Origin: Pochonia chlamydosporia 170
Taxonomy: Eukaryota; Ascomycota; Sordariomycetes; Hypocreales; Clavicipitaceae
Direction: 5' to 3'
NCBI RefSeq assembly: GCF_001653235.2
Contig: NC_035796.1
Location: 1,054,001-1,118,000, forward strand
Length of the DNA: 64,000 nucleotides
Part shown: in pieces, positions 33,631-45,445 of the stretch
How positions within the stretch are numbered: position 1 is the stretch's first letter
Layout: every line of letters starts with the position of its first letter
The notes under the pieces: model-generated
Databases searched by the model: none
The model's input: the letters and a program-made list of their open reading frames with translations, nothing else
Told to the model about the DNA's origin: nothing
Position numbers and translations under genes: made by a program

Positions 33631-36112
33631 ATGGCTCCATCCCTCGTTTCCCTGGGTACTGCCGCCCTAGCCCTGGTCGGCAACGCTGCCGCTACCAAGT
33701 GGTATATCGAAGACACCTACGACTCGACCAACTTCTTCGACAAGTTCAACTTCTTCACCGATGACTCGCCTAATCAGGGATTTGTCAACTTTCTGAGCAA
33801 ACAGCAGGCTATCAATGCCGGCATCGCCAAGATTGACAAGGGTGAAGTTCTCCTCGGAGTTGACAGCAAAAATGTTGTCAAGGCTGGTGCCCGTGGTCGT
33901 GACAGTATCAGGATCGAGTCCAAGGCTCAGCTGAACAAAGGGCTCATTATTGCTCGTTTCACACACTTGCCCGAGAACAAATGTGGTACTTGGCCCGCTT
34001 TGTAAGTATTCACTCAACCTGAAATGGCAATTTGTTATTGTATTTCAAAATATTCAATGCAACTTTGCGCTGGGTACTAACACTTACTTTAGCTGGACCG
34101 TCGGTAATGTTTGGCCAACGGACGGCGAGGTTGACATGCTCGAAGGCTGGAACACCAACTCTTTCAACAAGCCTGCTTTCCACATGAACAAGGTGAGCCA
34201 GTTTGGCAGCTGCACGATTTCGAATGTTGGTCAGAGTGCCACTGTTGCCACCTCGAACTGCGACAACGATTATTCCAACCCCCCTATTCAGTGGAATAAT
34301 CAGGGATGTGTTGGCAATGACGTTAAGGGCCCCTGGGCTAGCGCAGACGGTGGTGTTTGTAAGTCCATCCTACAAAAGTTTCGATTCTATTCCAACTGAA
34401 TAGTGTGCTGACATTGAGTGAAACTAGACGCCATGGAGTGGACTAGTGAGTTCATCAAGGTTTATACATGGCACTGGAAGGATGTTCCCGCAAACATTGG
34501 CTCTGATTCTCCTGATTCTTCTACCTGGGGACTTCCCACCATCCAGGTGCAGAAGTCTCTCTGCAATGTCGATAAGGTCTTTAAGGACCAGCGTATCATC
34601 TTGAACATTGACCTTTGCGGAAACCCTGTTGACAGAGTGGGAACTTGGGACCAGTGTGGCATCGCCACTGGCAGCACTTGCAAGGACTACGTTACCAAGA
34701 ACCCGTCTGCTTTTGCGAACGTCTTCTTCAAGGTCAAGGATATCCGTATCTTCAGCCAGAACGCTCCCAAGACTACCACGAAGTCCACCACTTCCACGAC
34801 GAAGACGACGTCTTCCACCTCCACCAAGCCGACTACCACCACGACTACGTCCAGCACCAAGACGACGTCTTCTACCACGTCCACCAAGCCTACTAGCACC
34901 TCCACGACTGCATCAAGCACCAAGACCACGTCTTCTACCACCTCTACCAAGCCTACTAGCACCACCACTTCCACCACTTCGACCGCTTCAAGCACCAAGA
35001 CGAGCACTTCCACCACGTCTACCAAGGCAACCAGCACCACTTCCAGCACGAAGACTACGTCCTCCACCTCGACCAAGCCAACAACCACCACGACGGTTGA
35101 GTCCAAGACGACCACGTCTGCCACCACGTCTTCCAAGCCTGCTACCACCACCACCACGTCTGGTGTGAAGACGACCACTACAACTACTTCAGAAATCAAG
35201 ACCACCAGCAGCAGCAAGGCTACCGAGACAACCACGAGCACTACCTCCAAGACTGGCGGTGTCACTACCTCGAGCACCTCCAAGGCTACTGACACCACGA
35301 GCAGCACGACTTCCAAGGCTTCCGTGTCTACCGACTCAACGACTTCTACCACCAAGGCCCCGATCACCACTACCCCAACGTCGCTGGCCAGCTCGTCAAC
35401 CAAGTGGTCCAACTCCACCATCACCTCCTCCGTTGAGATGACGACCTCCACTGTATACACCACTGCCACTCACACCATCACCAGCTGCAAGCCAACCATC
35501 ACCAACTGCCCCATTGGCAAGGTCACCACCGTGACCATCCCTCTGTATACCACGGTCTGCCCTGTCTCTGCCGTCAAGACCACCCCAGCCGGCCCTAAGC
35601 CCACCAAGACCCCTGGCCACGGAGGCAATGGTTCTGACAAGACCATCACCACCAAGGTGACCAAGACCTACACCATCACTAGCTGTGCGCCTACCGTCAC
35701 CAACTGCCCCGTTGGCCAGGTCACAACCGAAGTCGTCACCACCACCTACTGCCCCGGCGAGGAGACCCAGGTTCCCACTGGTCCCAAGGGCGGCTTCACC
35801 ACCCAGTCGCCCTTCCATCCTTCCAAGACCATCATCTACAACACCGAGACTGTTGTTCCTAAGCCCACTCAGCCCGGCGGCTGGAACAACGGCACCTCCA
35901 ACGCAACCACCATTGCCCAGCCCCGACCTACTGGCTCCCAGGTCGTCTGCGTCGGTGACTCCTGCAACGTCGAGACCAGCAGCCCTACCCCTACCCCAGG
36001 TAACCAGGGCTGCACTGGTCCCAACTGCCCGCCTACTGTTGTCAGTGGTGCTGCCAAGCAGAGCCTGAGCGCTCTCGTCGTCCTCGGCGCCGTTGCCGCT
36101 ATGATGCTGTAA
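33631..36112 (+). CDS. GPI-anchored GH16 endo-beta-glucanase with Thr/Ser-rich stalk
   Basis: Three exons: 33631-34001, 34093-34358 and 34428-36112 (introns 91 and 69 bp), 773 aa. The protein starts with a signal peptide (cleavage likely after GNAAAT). A GH16 catalytic domain follows to about residue 320, with the signature GEVDMLEGWN; Glu136, Asp138 and Glu141 form the ExDxxE catalytic motif. Next is a stalk of about 200 residues made of Thr/Ser/Lys repeats, probably heavily O-mannosylated. Two related Cys modules come after it (TITSCKPTITNCPIG near 560 and TITSCAPTVTNCPVG near 626). The end is a hydrophobic GPI-attachment signal (SLSALVVLGAVAAMML). It is expected to act in the cell wall on beta-1,3(4)- or related glucans; substrate specificity cannot be read from sequence. 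Confidence 0.93.
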
Positions 36113-36643
36113 ATTTGGGATAAGATGGTGTGAATCACTTTATAGACTGGGTTTTTGTACACTGGAGTTGATCAGCTTAGCTACTTTTTGGGATTATGAA
36201 CATCTGACTCCGGTCTAATTCTTTTATATACTAATTCTTCTATTCATGAAGATTTATGATTCATGGACTAACTTTGGTGTACTTTTCGTGTGGGTTTTAG
36301 ATGAGGAATATAAATTATAAAAATAAAATACGACAGATTCTGTCTGTCTGAACGGTTGAAGAAATTCTAGTGATATTGTTTGTCTATGTTATGGCAGCAT
36401 ACATTTATGAGTACTTTCGCCAAGAATTGCCACGGGCAACCCTTGTTTATTTGCTTCTTCCTAGCTTCTTCTTTTATAGGGCTGCAGTGAAGTAAACCCG
36501 TCATGTATTAATACACAGCCCAAGCATCGATAGGCGGTCCACGTCACATATAAAGGTACATAATATGAAACACTGATTTAATATCTATATTATCGACGCC
36601 TCAACTCCTCTCCTCCACCAGGGTATCATCAACTCCAGCACTC
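36113..36643. other. Intergenic between convergent genes
   Basis: AT-rich 3' flanks of the GH16 gene and MED1. No gene seen. Confidence 0.5.
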
Positions 36644-38763
36644 CTACGCCAACCTCGTTCGTATCCACTCTGACCACAAGCACAAGTCCTCCATATGCTC
36701 CAACACCTTACCCATCTGTTCCCTCGTAAACTCTTTCCTCCTGCCCTTGATCTCTCCGTCCTCCGCGTAGTCCAGAATATTCTCATCCACAATCTCGACG
36801 GTCCCACCTTCCAGGATCTTGAGAGAGATATTCGCTGTAGACTTGCCCATTGGGAAAACGACTTGCACGTGAGGGGCTGGATGGACCCAGAGAATCACAT
36901 CTAGATTTGTAGAATTCTCATTGGGGTCGACAGGCTGTACCGGTTCATCGAGGTCCATAAAGTCTGCGAGGCGATCCTTTTTGGTCTTGGTCTTGGAGGA
37001 CTGTTCTTGATTAGCTGGCGGTTTAGGCGCCTCTGCGGGCTTGGTCTTGGAACCGAAGCTGTTTTCGAGGAGGGTCGATACGAAGGCGTATTGGCGGAGG
37101 AGTGGCAGCATGTCTAGGAGCTGGCGGGGGTGGGAAAAGGGCATTTCGGAAACAGTTTGCGAGTAAATTGGTTTGTAGATGTAGAGTGTGTTGTGGTGGT
37201 GTTTGACGGATGCTGTTTTGTCCATGCTGAGAACACGGACGTCACGTTCCCGCGCTATGGCTCGAGATTCACTAGGGTCGACTTTCACGCCTGAGGGAAA
37301 CGGGAAGAGTAGGCTGTCGAAGGTGGGCGGTGATGGAGGATGGCCGCGTTGTCCGAGCTCGTGAGTGATGTTGGGAGGACTGACGTTGGCGTACATGTAC
37401 AGACGTGCCCAGTCATTCTGCGGTAGTACCACTGGCGGGTCGAAGGTGACGGTGAACATGACCCTCGGTACTCTTGTTGTCGAGAGGTCAGCTTGAAGGA
37501 GGTCCATTCCGGCATCCTTGTTATCTTCGGACTGTGGAAGAGATATGTTTTCGGGCTCTTGCCAGTCCAGGATGGGCTTCGGGGAGTCAATCGTTGCATC
37601 TTCCTTGGTTATCTCTTTGGAGATCCAGTTCTCAGATACTCGCACTGGCGGAACCTCCATGCCGTCCAACCGAGCGCATCCGAGAAGTAGTGACCATACT
37701 TTCTCGGTTTCTTTGATGTATGCACCCAGATCATCTGCGACGGGCGGCACGAATCGAAGCTCTTTCCAATACTGCACGGCAAGTCCGACTCTGTCCCTGT
37801 CATGCATCACTGGCCGCCCGTGCCTTGAGCACATGGCCATGTTGGACAAATACTGGTCTGATTTACCCTTCATATCTTGCTCTTCTTGCAATTTCGACAG
37901 GTCCCACTGGTACAGCCTCTCGAGGCTGAGATAAATGCCAGCTAGGGCTTCATGGCAGTCGAGCCCTGGCACGATGCTGAGCTTATCCAAGCCAGCCAGA
38001 CGTTCGAAATTCGAAGCAAAGTTTTCCAGGGTTTTCGTCAATGGACTTTGGCCAGGGAGCAGCTTCAAATCTTTTAGCAATATTTGACCTGCGGCATCCA
38101 TATGCTTTGATACGGATGGTGCGGATCCATGGTATGCCAGGGAAACGCTCTGAACCACATTATTATCAAGTACAATGTCGAGCGCAATGGCTGATCCAGC
38201 AATGGCCAGTGTTCTTGTTTTTCGTCCACCGGGGGTCCGTTGCTCTTCGGATAGCAATTCGAGACCAATCCGTTGCGCCAGACGTTCGAGACTAGCCTCG
38301 CTGACGAGCCCTTTCTTGGCCTGTGAAATCCCACATTAGCCCTGTCGCAATTCCTACTGTGACTAATACATGAAATACTCACACTCAGAAGTTTCAAAAT
38401 TTGATCGAGCCGCTTCATCTTGTCGTCCTCGTTGGCAATCGCAGCGCCAATGGCATCCAATCCACCAACGCCAACGTTATCCAACCCAATGTCGAAGCCG
38501 CCACCCATTCCTAGTGCGCCCATTGCAGCAGCCGTGGAGGGACTATCGAAGTTGAAGGCCCCCATTCCAGTTTGGCCCATTAATGTTGAGGTAGCCGGAG
38601 ACTTCTTGACTTGTTGTGGCGAGGATCCTGGGCCGCGAGGAGAAAAAGCTGCTCGCGCAGGGTTCGAAAAGGGTGTAGAGACTGGGGGAGTCGCAGCCGC
38701 GAGTTGTGAGGGTGTGCGACCTTGCTGCGAAGGCGCATGCTTCATAGGCGTTGGAGTTGCCAT
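36644..38763 (-). CDS. MED1: Mediator complex subunit 1
   Basis: Two exons: 38763-38383 and 38320-36644, with a 62-bp intron (gtgagt donor, ctaat branch, cacag acceptor), 685 aa. The subunit belongs to the middle module of Mediator, which connects transcription factors to RNA polymerase II in the nucleus. The fungal Med1 layout is visible: a Pro/Ser/Gly-rich disordered N-terminus (about 110 residues) opening MATPTPMKHAPSQQG, a helical segment across the splice site (KRLDQILKLLSAKKGLV), then the Med1 domain with SIVPGLDCHEALAGIYLSLERL. The frame is open upstream of the ATG to 38814, but the MATPTPMK start is preferred because it opens the family-typical disordered segment. It is divergent from the gene at 39332, with about 0.57 kb between the two starts. 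Confidence 0.88.
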
Positions 38764-39331
38764 TTTGAAAAATGCTGTATATCTCATGCGTCGTTGGATA
38801 TCAAATGGATGCAATGTTCGTTCGCGGCCGCAGGAGCGCGACAGCTTGGCGGAGGGTGTTCAGCTTCCCAGAGCCAATTCCGCTCGTATGGTTGCGGGGC
38901 GGCTTCGCATTAGCTTCTACGGAGTTGAGTGCAATCCGAGATGAACTTCAAGCTTCTTTCGATGTGTCGATGTGTCGATATATCTGCCGGTATCGCTTTG
39001 CTTGGTGACGTGCTTTGTTTTGAGATGTTGGTGTTTTGTTGCAGCCTTGCGCTGGCCGCCTCCACTCACGCATATGCCATGCTGCCAGAGGTTTGACGTC
39101 GAAGTCTAGCTCCAGCCAGTTGAGAGCCAGTTGGGAGCCAGTTGGCAACCAGCTGTCGCCTCGGACCCACAATCAAATTGACGAGGCTCAAGCTCTCCAA
39201 GCTTCAATGTTCTTTTTTACCTCAACCCAACTGAGCTGCATTCACCTCCTTTCTGTTTGTCCAGCTCCAGCTCCTGTACCTCGACAGTTTACAGTTTATT
39301 CGGGCCGAACTATCTGCTCCGTCTGTCTGCA
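38764..39331. promoter_or_regulatory. Shared divergent promoter region
   Basis: This 568-bp gap separates the start codons of MED1 (minus) and the plus-strand gene at 39332. It probably holds both promoters; no specific element was identified. Confidence 0.5.
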
Positions 39332-40127
39332 ATGACATCCATCACCAATGTTGCGCGCCGCTCTATCCCGGAGCGGTCCATCCGAATTCTCGTCTCTCCC
39401 ACGCCGATAACTTTTGCAGAGCGACGCTCAATTTTGCAGGTCCTGGAGCAATACGGACCTGTTGAGGTCTTCAAGATGACACCGGTACGTCTGAATTTCC
39501 TTTTTCCTACGTAATCCTAGCTTGCTTCCAGATCAAGGAGCAAATAGGACGTTTTCGCAGGCAAAACAAAACAATCTAACCCAAATACATCCATAGGGCT
39601 ATCAATCAAACTTTATATCACTCACCAAGGAAGCCAGCACAGCAACTAAACTGGTCGAATGCAGCCCGCTCACCTATCAGGTCCCCGCACAGAGCGTAAA
39701 CACGAATGTACATGTCGCCGACCTAGACGATGCGGAGAGTTTGCATGGCTTCAAACTGGACAAGCCATCTATGACAGCTGCATCAGACTCGGACCAGCCC
39801 GCCCCAGTCACAGAGGATAGTCTAGCATTGCACGACGAGCCACACCGTCAAGACGAACGACAGTTCAAACTAGAAATATTTCCAGCCCCCGATTACAATC
39901 ACAAGTTTACCATGCTAGGGTCACCACTCCACCAATCCTGGCCGGAAGCCTATCGGAAGGACAAGTCATTTCTGGCGGTTACTCTGAAGCAGAGTCTGCC
40001 TAAGACCATGATGTCAAAGGGCCTGGCACACTGGCTTTTCGATGTGGGCAACCAAGCATCTCAATCAGGGCGCAAAGCAGAGAGGCTGCAGTTGAAAGGC
40101 TGGATGCCCAGTAAAATGAAGGGCTGA
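39332..40127 (+). CDS. Small fungal protein of unknown function
   Basis: Two exons: 39332-39484 and 39597-40127, with a 112-bp intron (gtacgt donor, atctaac branch, ccatag acceptor), 227 aa. The N-terminal half looks like half of an RRM or ferredoxin-like fold: RSIRILVSPTPITFAERR, then ILQVLEQYGPVEVFKM, which recalls the beta-helix-beta start of RNA-binding domains but has no clear RNP1. The middle is acidic. The C-terminal 80 residues are basic (HKFTMLGSPLHQSWPE ... GLAHWLFDVG). The Arg-containing, acid-poor N-terminus could be a mitochondrial presequence. I do not recognise the gene. A role in RNA or the mitochondrion is only a suggestion. Confidence 0.75.
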
Positions 40128-41572
40128 ATTCTTCTGGCCCAGACATTGTAGGCTCCCATTGCATTTTCGGGCGACGGACATATTGCACATGCAATTCAGC
40201 GACCTGTGCATGGTGCCACTTCAGCGACCACCACTTAGGACGGCCTAGGACTTCCCGATGGCCCAGCTTTTATTATAGGAAACGGCCCTATTCAAAGTCA
40301 ATCCCTCCTCTTTGACCAAGCTCTCAGATGTCCTGCCATACCAGCTACGGACATGGCGAGAATCGGACACGTCGAGCGATCGAGGATATTGGGAATCCCC
40401 CCGCAAGTCGAGTTTGCGGTATGCACGGCCAGTTTTGAAACAAAATGGCTGGCATGGCTTGGTGGGCTGAAGGGAGCACAGGTCACAACTTGTGTGACAC
40501 TCGGAAAGCCTTGAATCTGCTGACTACATGGCGAGACACGTTTTACCTTGAGCATCCCCCAAGGACGGCACAAATGCCTCCAAGGAAATGGCTTAGTAGT
40601 AGTGCAGAAAAATGGCCTAAACAGGAAACAACTCTGGGAGAATCAAGCCAAGGCACAGATCATGGCATCATGACGCCGTCCAGCCAGGGGTGTGGCCTCA
40701 AAGTCAATCTCCACAGGCACAAGTCTCTGCCACTTCTGCATTGTCACCTCGGAGCATCACCTTGGAGCAGTGCAGCCATGGCACAACCAAAATAAAACGA
40801 TACAAACCTTGGTTCGCAAAACCGGCTGATCGGCTCCTCTCAACAAGTGTGATGAGTTACGTGGGTGCTGTGCCACAGACCCTCAGCCTGCGTGTGCCGA
40901 CAGTCCACAGCTACTCGTGCATTTGCAGGCTCGTCTTGACGACTACCTAGGTAATTGCCAACTAGTCAAATGAAACCACTCCATCTCACATGGATGGCTC
41001 AAGGAACCAGCCTCAATGGGGTGTGGCGTGGCTCAAATCAGGGCAGCAATGTGACCCACCACCAGCATCCAGTCTGATATCATTCGTGAAGATTTGCTGC
41101 TACGTCACCCCTGGTTCCGAAAGAGTTGCAATGCTGCGATGTTTCCAAGACATGCCAGGGCACGCCGGCACTGGCACTGCCTTAGCATCACACGTCAGGC
41201 TCAGTGATGCCCTGCTGGTGCTCTCGGACCCAGGAGGTGCAGGGGTCGTCAGCTACAGGATGCCGAGATGACGTCGCAGAGTCTTGACGCAGTGCAAGCC
41301 AAGCCCCAGAACAAGCCGTTCCAAACATGGACGATGAGGGAGCCGGTGCCCTGGCCAGGTGTATGAGACATCGTCGATTTATATGTCCACAGGCTCCCCC
41401 GACTTAATTGAATGGGCTTTAATTCCCAGCCACTCTTGTCCAGCGTTTTCTGCTTGTGTGTGACAATCAACTACTTCTGTGTGACAACTGAATAGCTCCC
41501 TCATCTGCCACCCACTCCACGAGGAACAACAACACCAGACTACAGCAAGACCCACGAAAATTCGAATTCAAA
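40128..41572. other. Intergenic
   Basis: No supportable gene. One TACCTAGGTA palindrome lies at 40944. The last 100 bases form the AC-rich leader of the Sur7-like gene. Confidence 0.5.
40944..40953. repeat. Palindrome TACCTAGGTA, copy 4
   Basis: Exact 10-bp palindrome in intergenic DNA. Confidence 0.7.
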
Positions 41573-42326
41573 ATGGGCTTCGGTAGATTCGTCCATCACA
41601 TCGGCACATTCTTGCTGTTTGTGTCGTTTGTGCTTCTCATCGTCGTGGACATTACGGCTCCTGTGGTGAACAACCTCTCAATGATGAAGGTTGACCTCGG
41701 CCGGAACTCTGCATCGGCGGATCAAGTAACGTTTGGCACATTCGGTTACTGCCTTAGAGGCGTGGGGTAAGTTGGCGACGGCAACACATGCGCGGTACTA
41801 TCTGGGACATGGCGTACTGACTCGGTTTGCTAGTGGTGATTCTGATGAGTGCACTCACGCCAAGATTGGATATGACCCTGCTGGTCTCATGGAGCGTCTT
41901 GACGGCAGCGACTTCAGCGATGCGTCCGGCGATACTGCCAAGGGTCTGACCAGAGTCATGGTCCTGCACCCTGTCGCGACAGGCCTCTGCTTCATCGCCT
42001 TCCTGCTTTGCATCTTCACGGGCATTGTCGGCGCCTTCTTGGCCTCGATGGTGTCGCTGCTCGCCTTCGTCGTCACACTGGTAGCCATGATTTGCGACTT
42101 TGTCACCTTTAGCATCATCAAGCACGATGTCAACAAGAACGGCGTCAGCACTGCCAAGTGGGGTCCCGGTATCTGGCTGATCCTCGTTTCCGCCATCTTC
42201 ACTCTCTTTGGCGCCGGTATCGTCTTTGTCACATGCTGCTGTGCTCGCAAGAAGGATAGGACTGAGCGCCAGAAGGAGCACTGGAATGAGACGACTGCTA
42301 CCAGGAACCGACGTCGCTTCTGGTAG
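41573..42326 (+). CDS. Sur7/PalI family four-pass membrane protein
   Basis: Two exons: 41573-41766 and 41834-42326, with a 67-bp intron (gtaagt donor), 228 aa. Four hydrophobic segments are visible: near the N-terminus (HIGTFLLFVSFVLLIVVDI), then VATGLCFIAFLLCIFTGIVG, MVSLLAFVVTLVAMICDFVTF, and IWLILVSAIFTLFGAGIVFV. The extracellular loop after the first segment carries the family-type sequence FGTFGYCLRG and a later Cys. The C-terminus is a charged cytosolic tail after a CCC cluster that could be palmitoylated. Sur7/PalI proteins sit at the plasma membrane, in eisosome-associated domains or in ambient-pH sensing. Which subgroup this belongs to cannot be decided here; it lacks the long cytosolic tail of true PalI. 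Confidence 0.88.
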
Positions 42327-42672
42327 ATGGGTGGTATCTCAATAATAACAAGAGTTGGCGCATCCGATACCATACCCAGTGACGAAGCACTGATGATGAC
42401 GAGAATATTTGGCGTGCGGTAGCCGCAAGTTTTGACGGCTAAATGATGAGAGACGTGGTAATGAGATGAGGTTTAATATGACGCGGCTGGACGTGTGACA
42501 CGGCTTAGCTTTGGATTTTGAGGCTTTCGTCTCACTTGGCAGTAAAGCTGCTATGTTTGGAGCCATGAAATGATATCCCTGGTATTTTCACAAGTAGTAA
42601 TCCAATATATTATCTATATCCACCCCTTCACTCGCATCCCGTGCCACACTTGCAGTAAATCAAAATCAAAAT
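42327..42672. other. Intergenic between convergent genes
   Basis: 3' flanks of the Sur7-like gene and the O-methyltransferase gene. No gene seen. Confidence 0.5.
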
Positions 42673-43553
42673 CTAATCCACAAGCCTAATCAAACTCAAC
42701 CCATCCCACAACGGCGTCAAAAACGACTCCAACCGCTTCTCACCCACAACCATATCATTAAACTTCCTCACCGCCTCAATATGCAACCGCCACTCACCCG
42801 CATCCCTCATCTCACGATCCGTCTTAGACGGGTCTGCCACATGACCCCTCCGCAGGACGTTATCCGCAATAATCAACCCTCCCGGCCGGAGGAGGCGGTT
42901 CTGGCTGCCGGGCTGGGAATTGGCAAGAATAATAGACAGGTAATTCGAGTAGCCTGGCTTATCGGCGTCCAGGAAGATGATGTCGTAGGGAGCAGAGGGC
43001 TTCACCTTGGGCAGACTACGTACTGTTAGCCATCCGGTTTTCGTGTGTCTTCAAGGGCCAAGCACTCACGTCTCTGCGGCGTTGCCCACAATGATTTCGA
43101 TGTTGTTGAGGCCTTCCTTTGCGATGGCTTCCTCTGCGATCTTGGCGAGCTCGGGGCTGTATTCGAGGCCTGTGACTTGGCCGTCTGGACCGGTGGCGTG
43201 GGCCCATAGCATGGCTGAGTAGCCTACGTATACGCCTACTTCGAGAACTATTTTGAATGCAGTTAATTTAATCTGCTTACAGTGCGCGATGAAAGTGGGC
43301 GATGAAGCTGGGGGCAACTAAAAAGACAAAAGGAAAACTCACCTCTCTTGGCGCCAATGGCCCTCGCCAGAAACAAGTGCATCTTGCTCTGGAAATTCGA
43401 GCTCAGCATCTCAGAATCATCCCTCTTCTCCGACGCACTCGCATGGTACGCGGTGATGAAGTCCGGCAACGGCGTGGAATGCGCATCCGCATACTCGCTG
43501 ACTCTATCGCCAGAAGCGGCATCGTCAAACAATCTAGTATATCCGCCCTTCAT
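42673..43553 (-). CDS. Caffeoyl-CoA-type O-methyltransferase
   Basis: Three exons: 43553-43343, 43247-43070 and 43015-42673 (introns 95 and 54 bp, both gtgagt donors), 243 aa, normal for the family. It is a cation-dependent, SAM-dependent O-methyltransferase (CCoAMT/COMT type) acting on small catechol-like hydroxyl groups. Visible are the SAM-binding VLEVGVYVGYSAMLW (from residue 71, spanning the first splice site), GLEYSPELAKIAEEA, the metal and substrate loop IIFLDADKPGYSNYL, and the second metal-ligand pair in GGLIIADNVLRRG. There is no targeting signal, so it is probably cytosolic. The natural substrate is unknown. No adjacent pathway genes point to one. Confidence 0.93.
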
Positions 43554-44246
43554 CGTGAATAATGTAGAAGTAGGATGCAGGCTATTGGTGCGTGATGTAG
43601 TACAACGATGGAGACGAGATTTTGCAAGTCCTCATGCAGGTTTATATTCGAATTCGTGGTTCAAAACGACATCCATGAACCCCTCAAGGGTCTCGGAATC
43701 CGAGCCAATACGGAAGTCGGAATGACACTGGGCTTGGGGGTTTCTGTTTGCTACGTTTTGCGACCAGAACGGGTAAATTGGACGCTAGTGGTTGATTTGT
43801 TTGCTGGCTTTTTAAATGTATCTCCACATGTGCACCTTTGTGGTGGGTGGAGGGGGTTTGTGTCTGGGGTGAGTGGCATGGAGTGGTTGTGTTTTGGTGG
43901 TGGGATATTGGGCTGGTGTTTTTATTATTTCTTTGTATCGGTTTGCAAGTCAATGCTGTTTTTGGGGAATAAAGTGTCCAGTGTTTATTTCATTTTAGAC
44001 GTCATGGCTGTGGTGTGATGTGTGTGCTTTCACTGGCAGCTACGGTCAAGAAGTTGGGGATTTATTCATCACACGTCCGTCATATGTGGGATATTCCACC
44101 ATTGTAATTATTTGCAGTGTATTTATGCACACTACTCTCACTACCAGCATTGCTTGTTCCTCATTCTCCAAGAACATCCATCTGTTCTTCCTCCAACACA
44201 ATTGTAAGCACCATCCCATTTCACCTCACCTACATCAACCATCCAC

Positions 44247-44255
44247 TACTCCGTA
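44247..44255 (-). repeat. Dispersed motif TACGGAGTA, copy 4 (reverse complement)
   Basis: Reads TACTCCGTA on the plus strand. It is intergenic. Confidence 0.6.
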
Positions 44256-45254
44256 CACCTCCTGAAATCTTCACCGTCAACTCCAAACTTCCTCCGCCGC
44301 ACCCGCCGCCTCCTTCCCAAAACGGCAATCCCCATCCCCCAATCATCAACACCACGCTCGTCATCGCAGCCACGTCTTGCACTCGGAGATAAGTCGTGTT
44401 TACGCGACGACCCGTAAACAAGACTTTCCAGAAGCACTCATCCGAGCAGATACTCAACCAGATCCAAGATCCGAGATCCATAATGCTACCCCAAAAGAAA
44501 CAAAGGAAAAGCGAGAGCCTAGCGTCTTTCGTAGCGGCAGTTAGAGTTTTGAGTCCCCGACTTCACATGCAAGTCTATTACACCACGACAACAAGCACCA
44601 CGTCATGTACCTTTTTTATCGAAATATGAAACATATCTATTACCTCCTACTAACTGGTAAATACACGTGTACCTCCGATTAGAATTTACCAATTAACACG
44701 CCCCCCGTATTACGCCCATGTCTCCTCAACTCCCTCCTCAAGCTCCATCCGTCCATTCTACACCTAGTCCCATAGGGTCAGTTCAGTCTGGTAATCGACT
44801 CCTACCTCCCTCATTAGTGAGCCCCAACCTCTTCGTGAACATTATATTACCTTTCTGAACCATCCTCACAGGTCCCGGTGAGAATACGGAGCATTCGTCG
44901 CCGCTTCGAAGGCGAAGAGATGCGCTTGGCCCTAAGTCCCCATGGCACAATGACGGGGATACCAAGAATCATGCGCTCCTCGCCTCATCTCTATTCCGCT
45001 GTCCGTTCCTCGTCTCTCCTATCCTCCCTCCCCTTCCCGTTCCTCATCTCTCCTCTCCCACCCTCCCATCGCCTCTCCTCGGTCCCAACTCCCAGCAGTC
45101 TCCTGCAGGCGTAATACTAGTAAAGAGGTAACAGAATTTACAGAAATGAAAATCTCTCGCCGCGATCCCCTCGACCCCCCAATGAAACCCCAAAGCTCTA
45201 AGCACGGCGAGTATACCACCCCGGACAAATGAATACAAGACAAGTGAGTCCAAC

Positions 45255-45300
45255 TAGATACATCCAGGCCAAGTACATCCAGGCCAGATACATCCAGGAA
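45255..45300. repeat. Short tandem repeat, about 15-bp unit, three copies
   Basis: Three near-identical copies of a unit containing TACATCCAGG occur back to back. It lies about 150 bases beyond the stop of the repetitive cell-wall gene. Confidence 0.8.
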
Positions 45301-45445
45301 AACGAATCCAGATATCCCCACAGCTCTCCAACCCGTCCAACTTTGTTTGGCCCGCCCCCCACATCCCCCAGGTTGGTTCGATTGAGTACCCACGAATCGC
45401 TGTAAGAGGCCCCCGTCATTCATCTCGTCCCGGAACTACATCTTC

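Larger units (their letters stand above)
43554..45445. other. 1.9-kb intergenic region
   Basis: No gene supported. It contains a reverse-complement TACGGAGTA (44247) and a triple short repeat (45255-45300) that lies 3' of the repetitive cell-wall gene. Bases 44990-45080 are strongly pyrimidine-rich. Confidence 0.5.

Noticed and set aside
34608..35469. Long ORFs in other frames over the Thr/Ser-rich part of the GH16 gene
   Set aside because: Repetitive ACC/TCC codons leave alternate frames open; the products are only Pro/Arg or Val repeats.
38764..38814. N-terminal extension of Med1 to an upstream ATG
   Set aside because: The added residues are not like the family start; MATPTPMK at 38763 is the better start.
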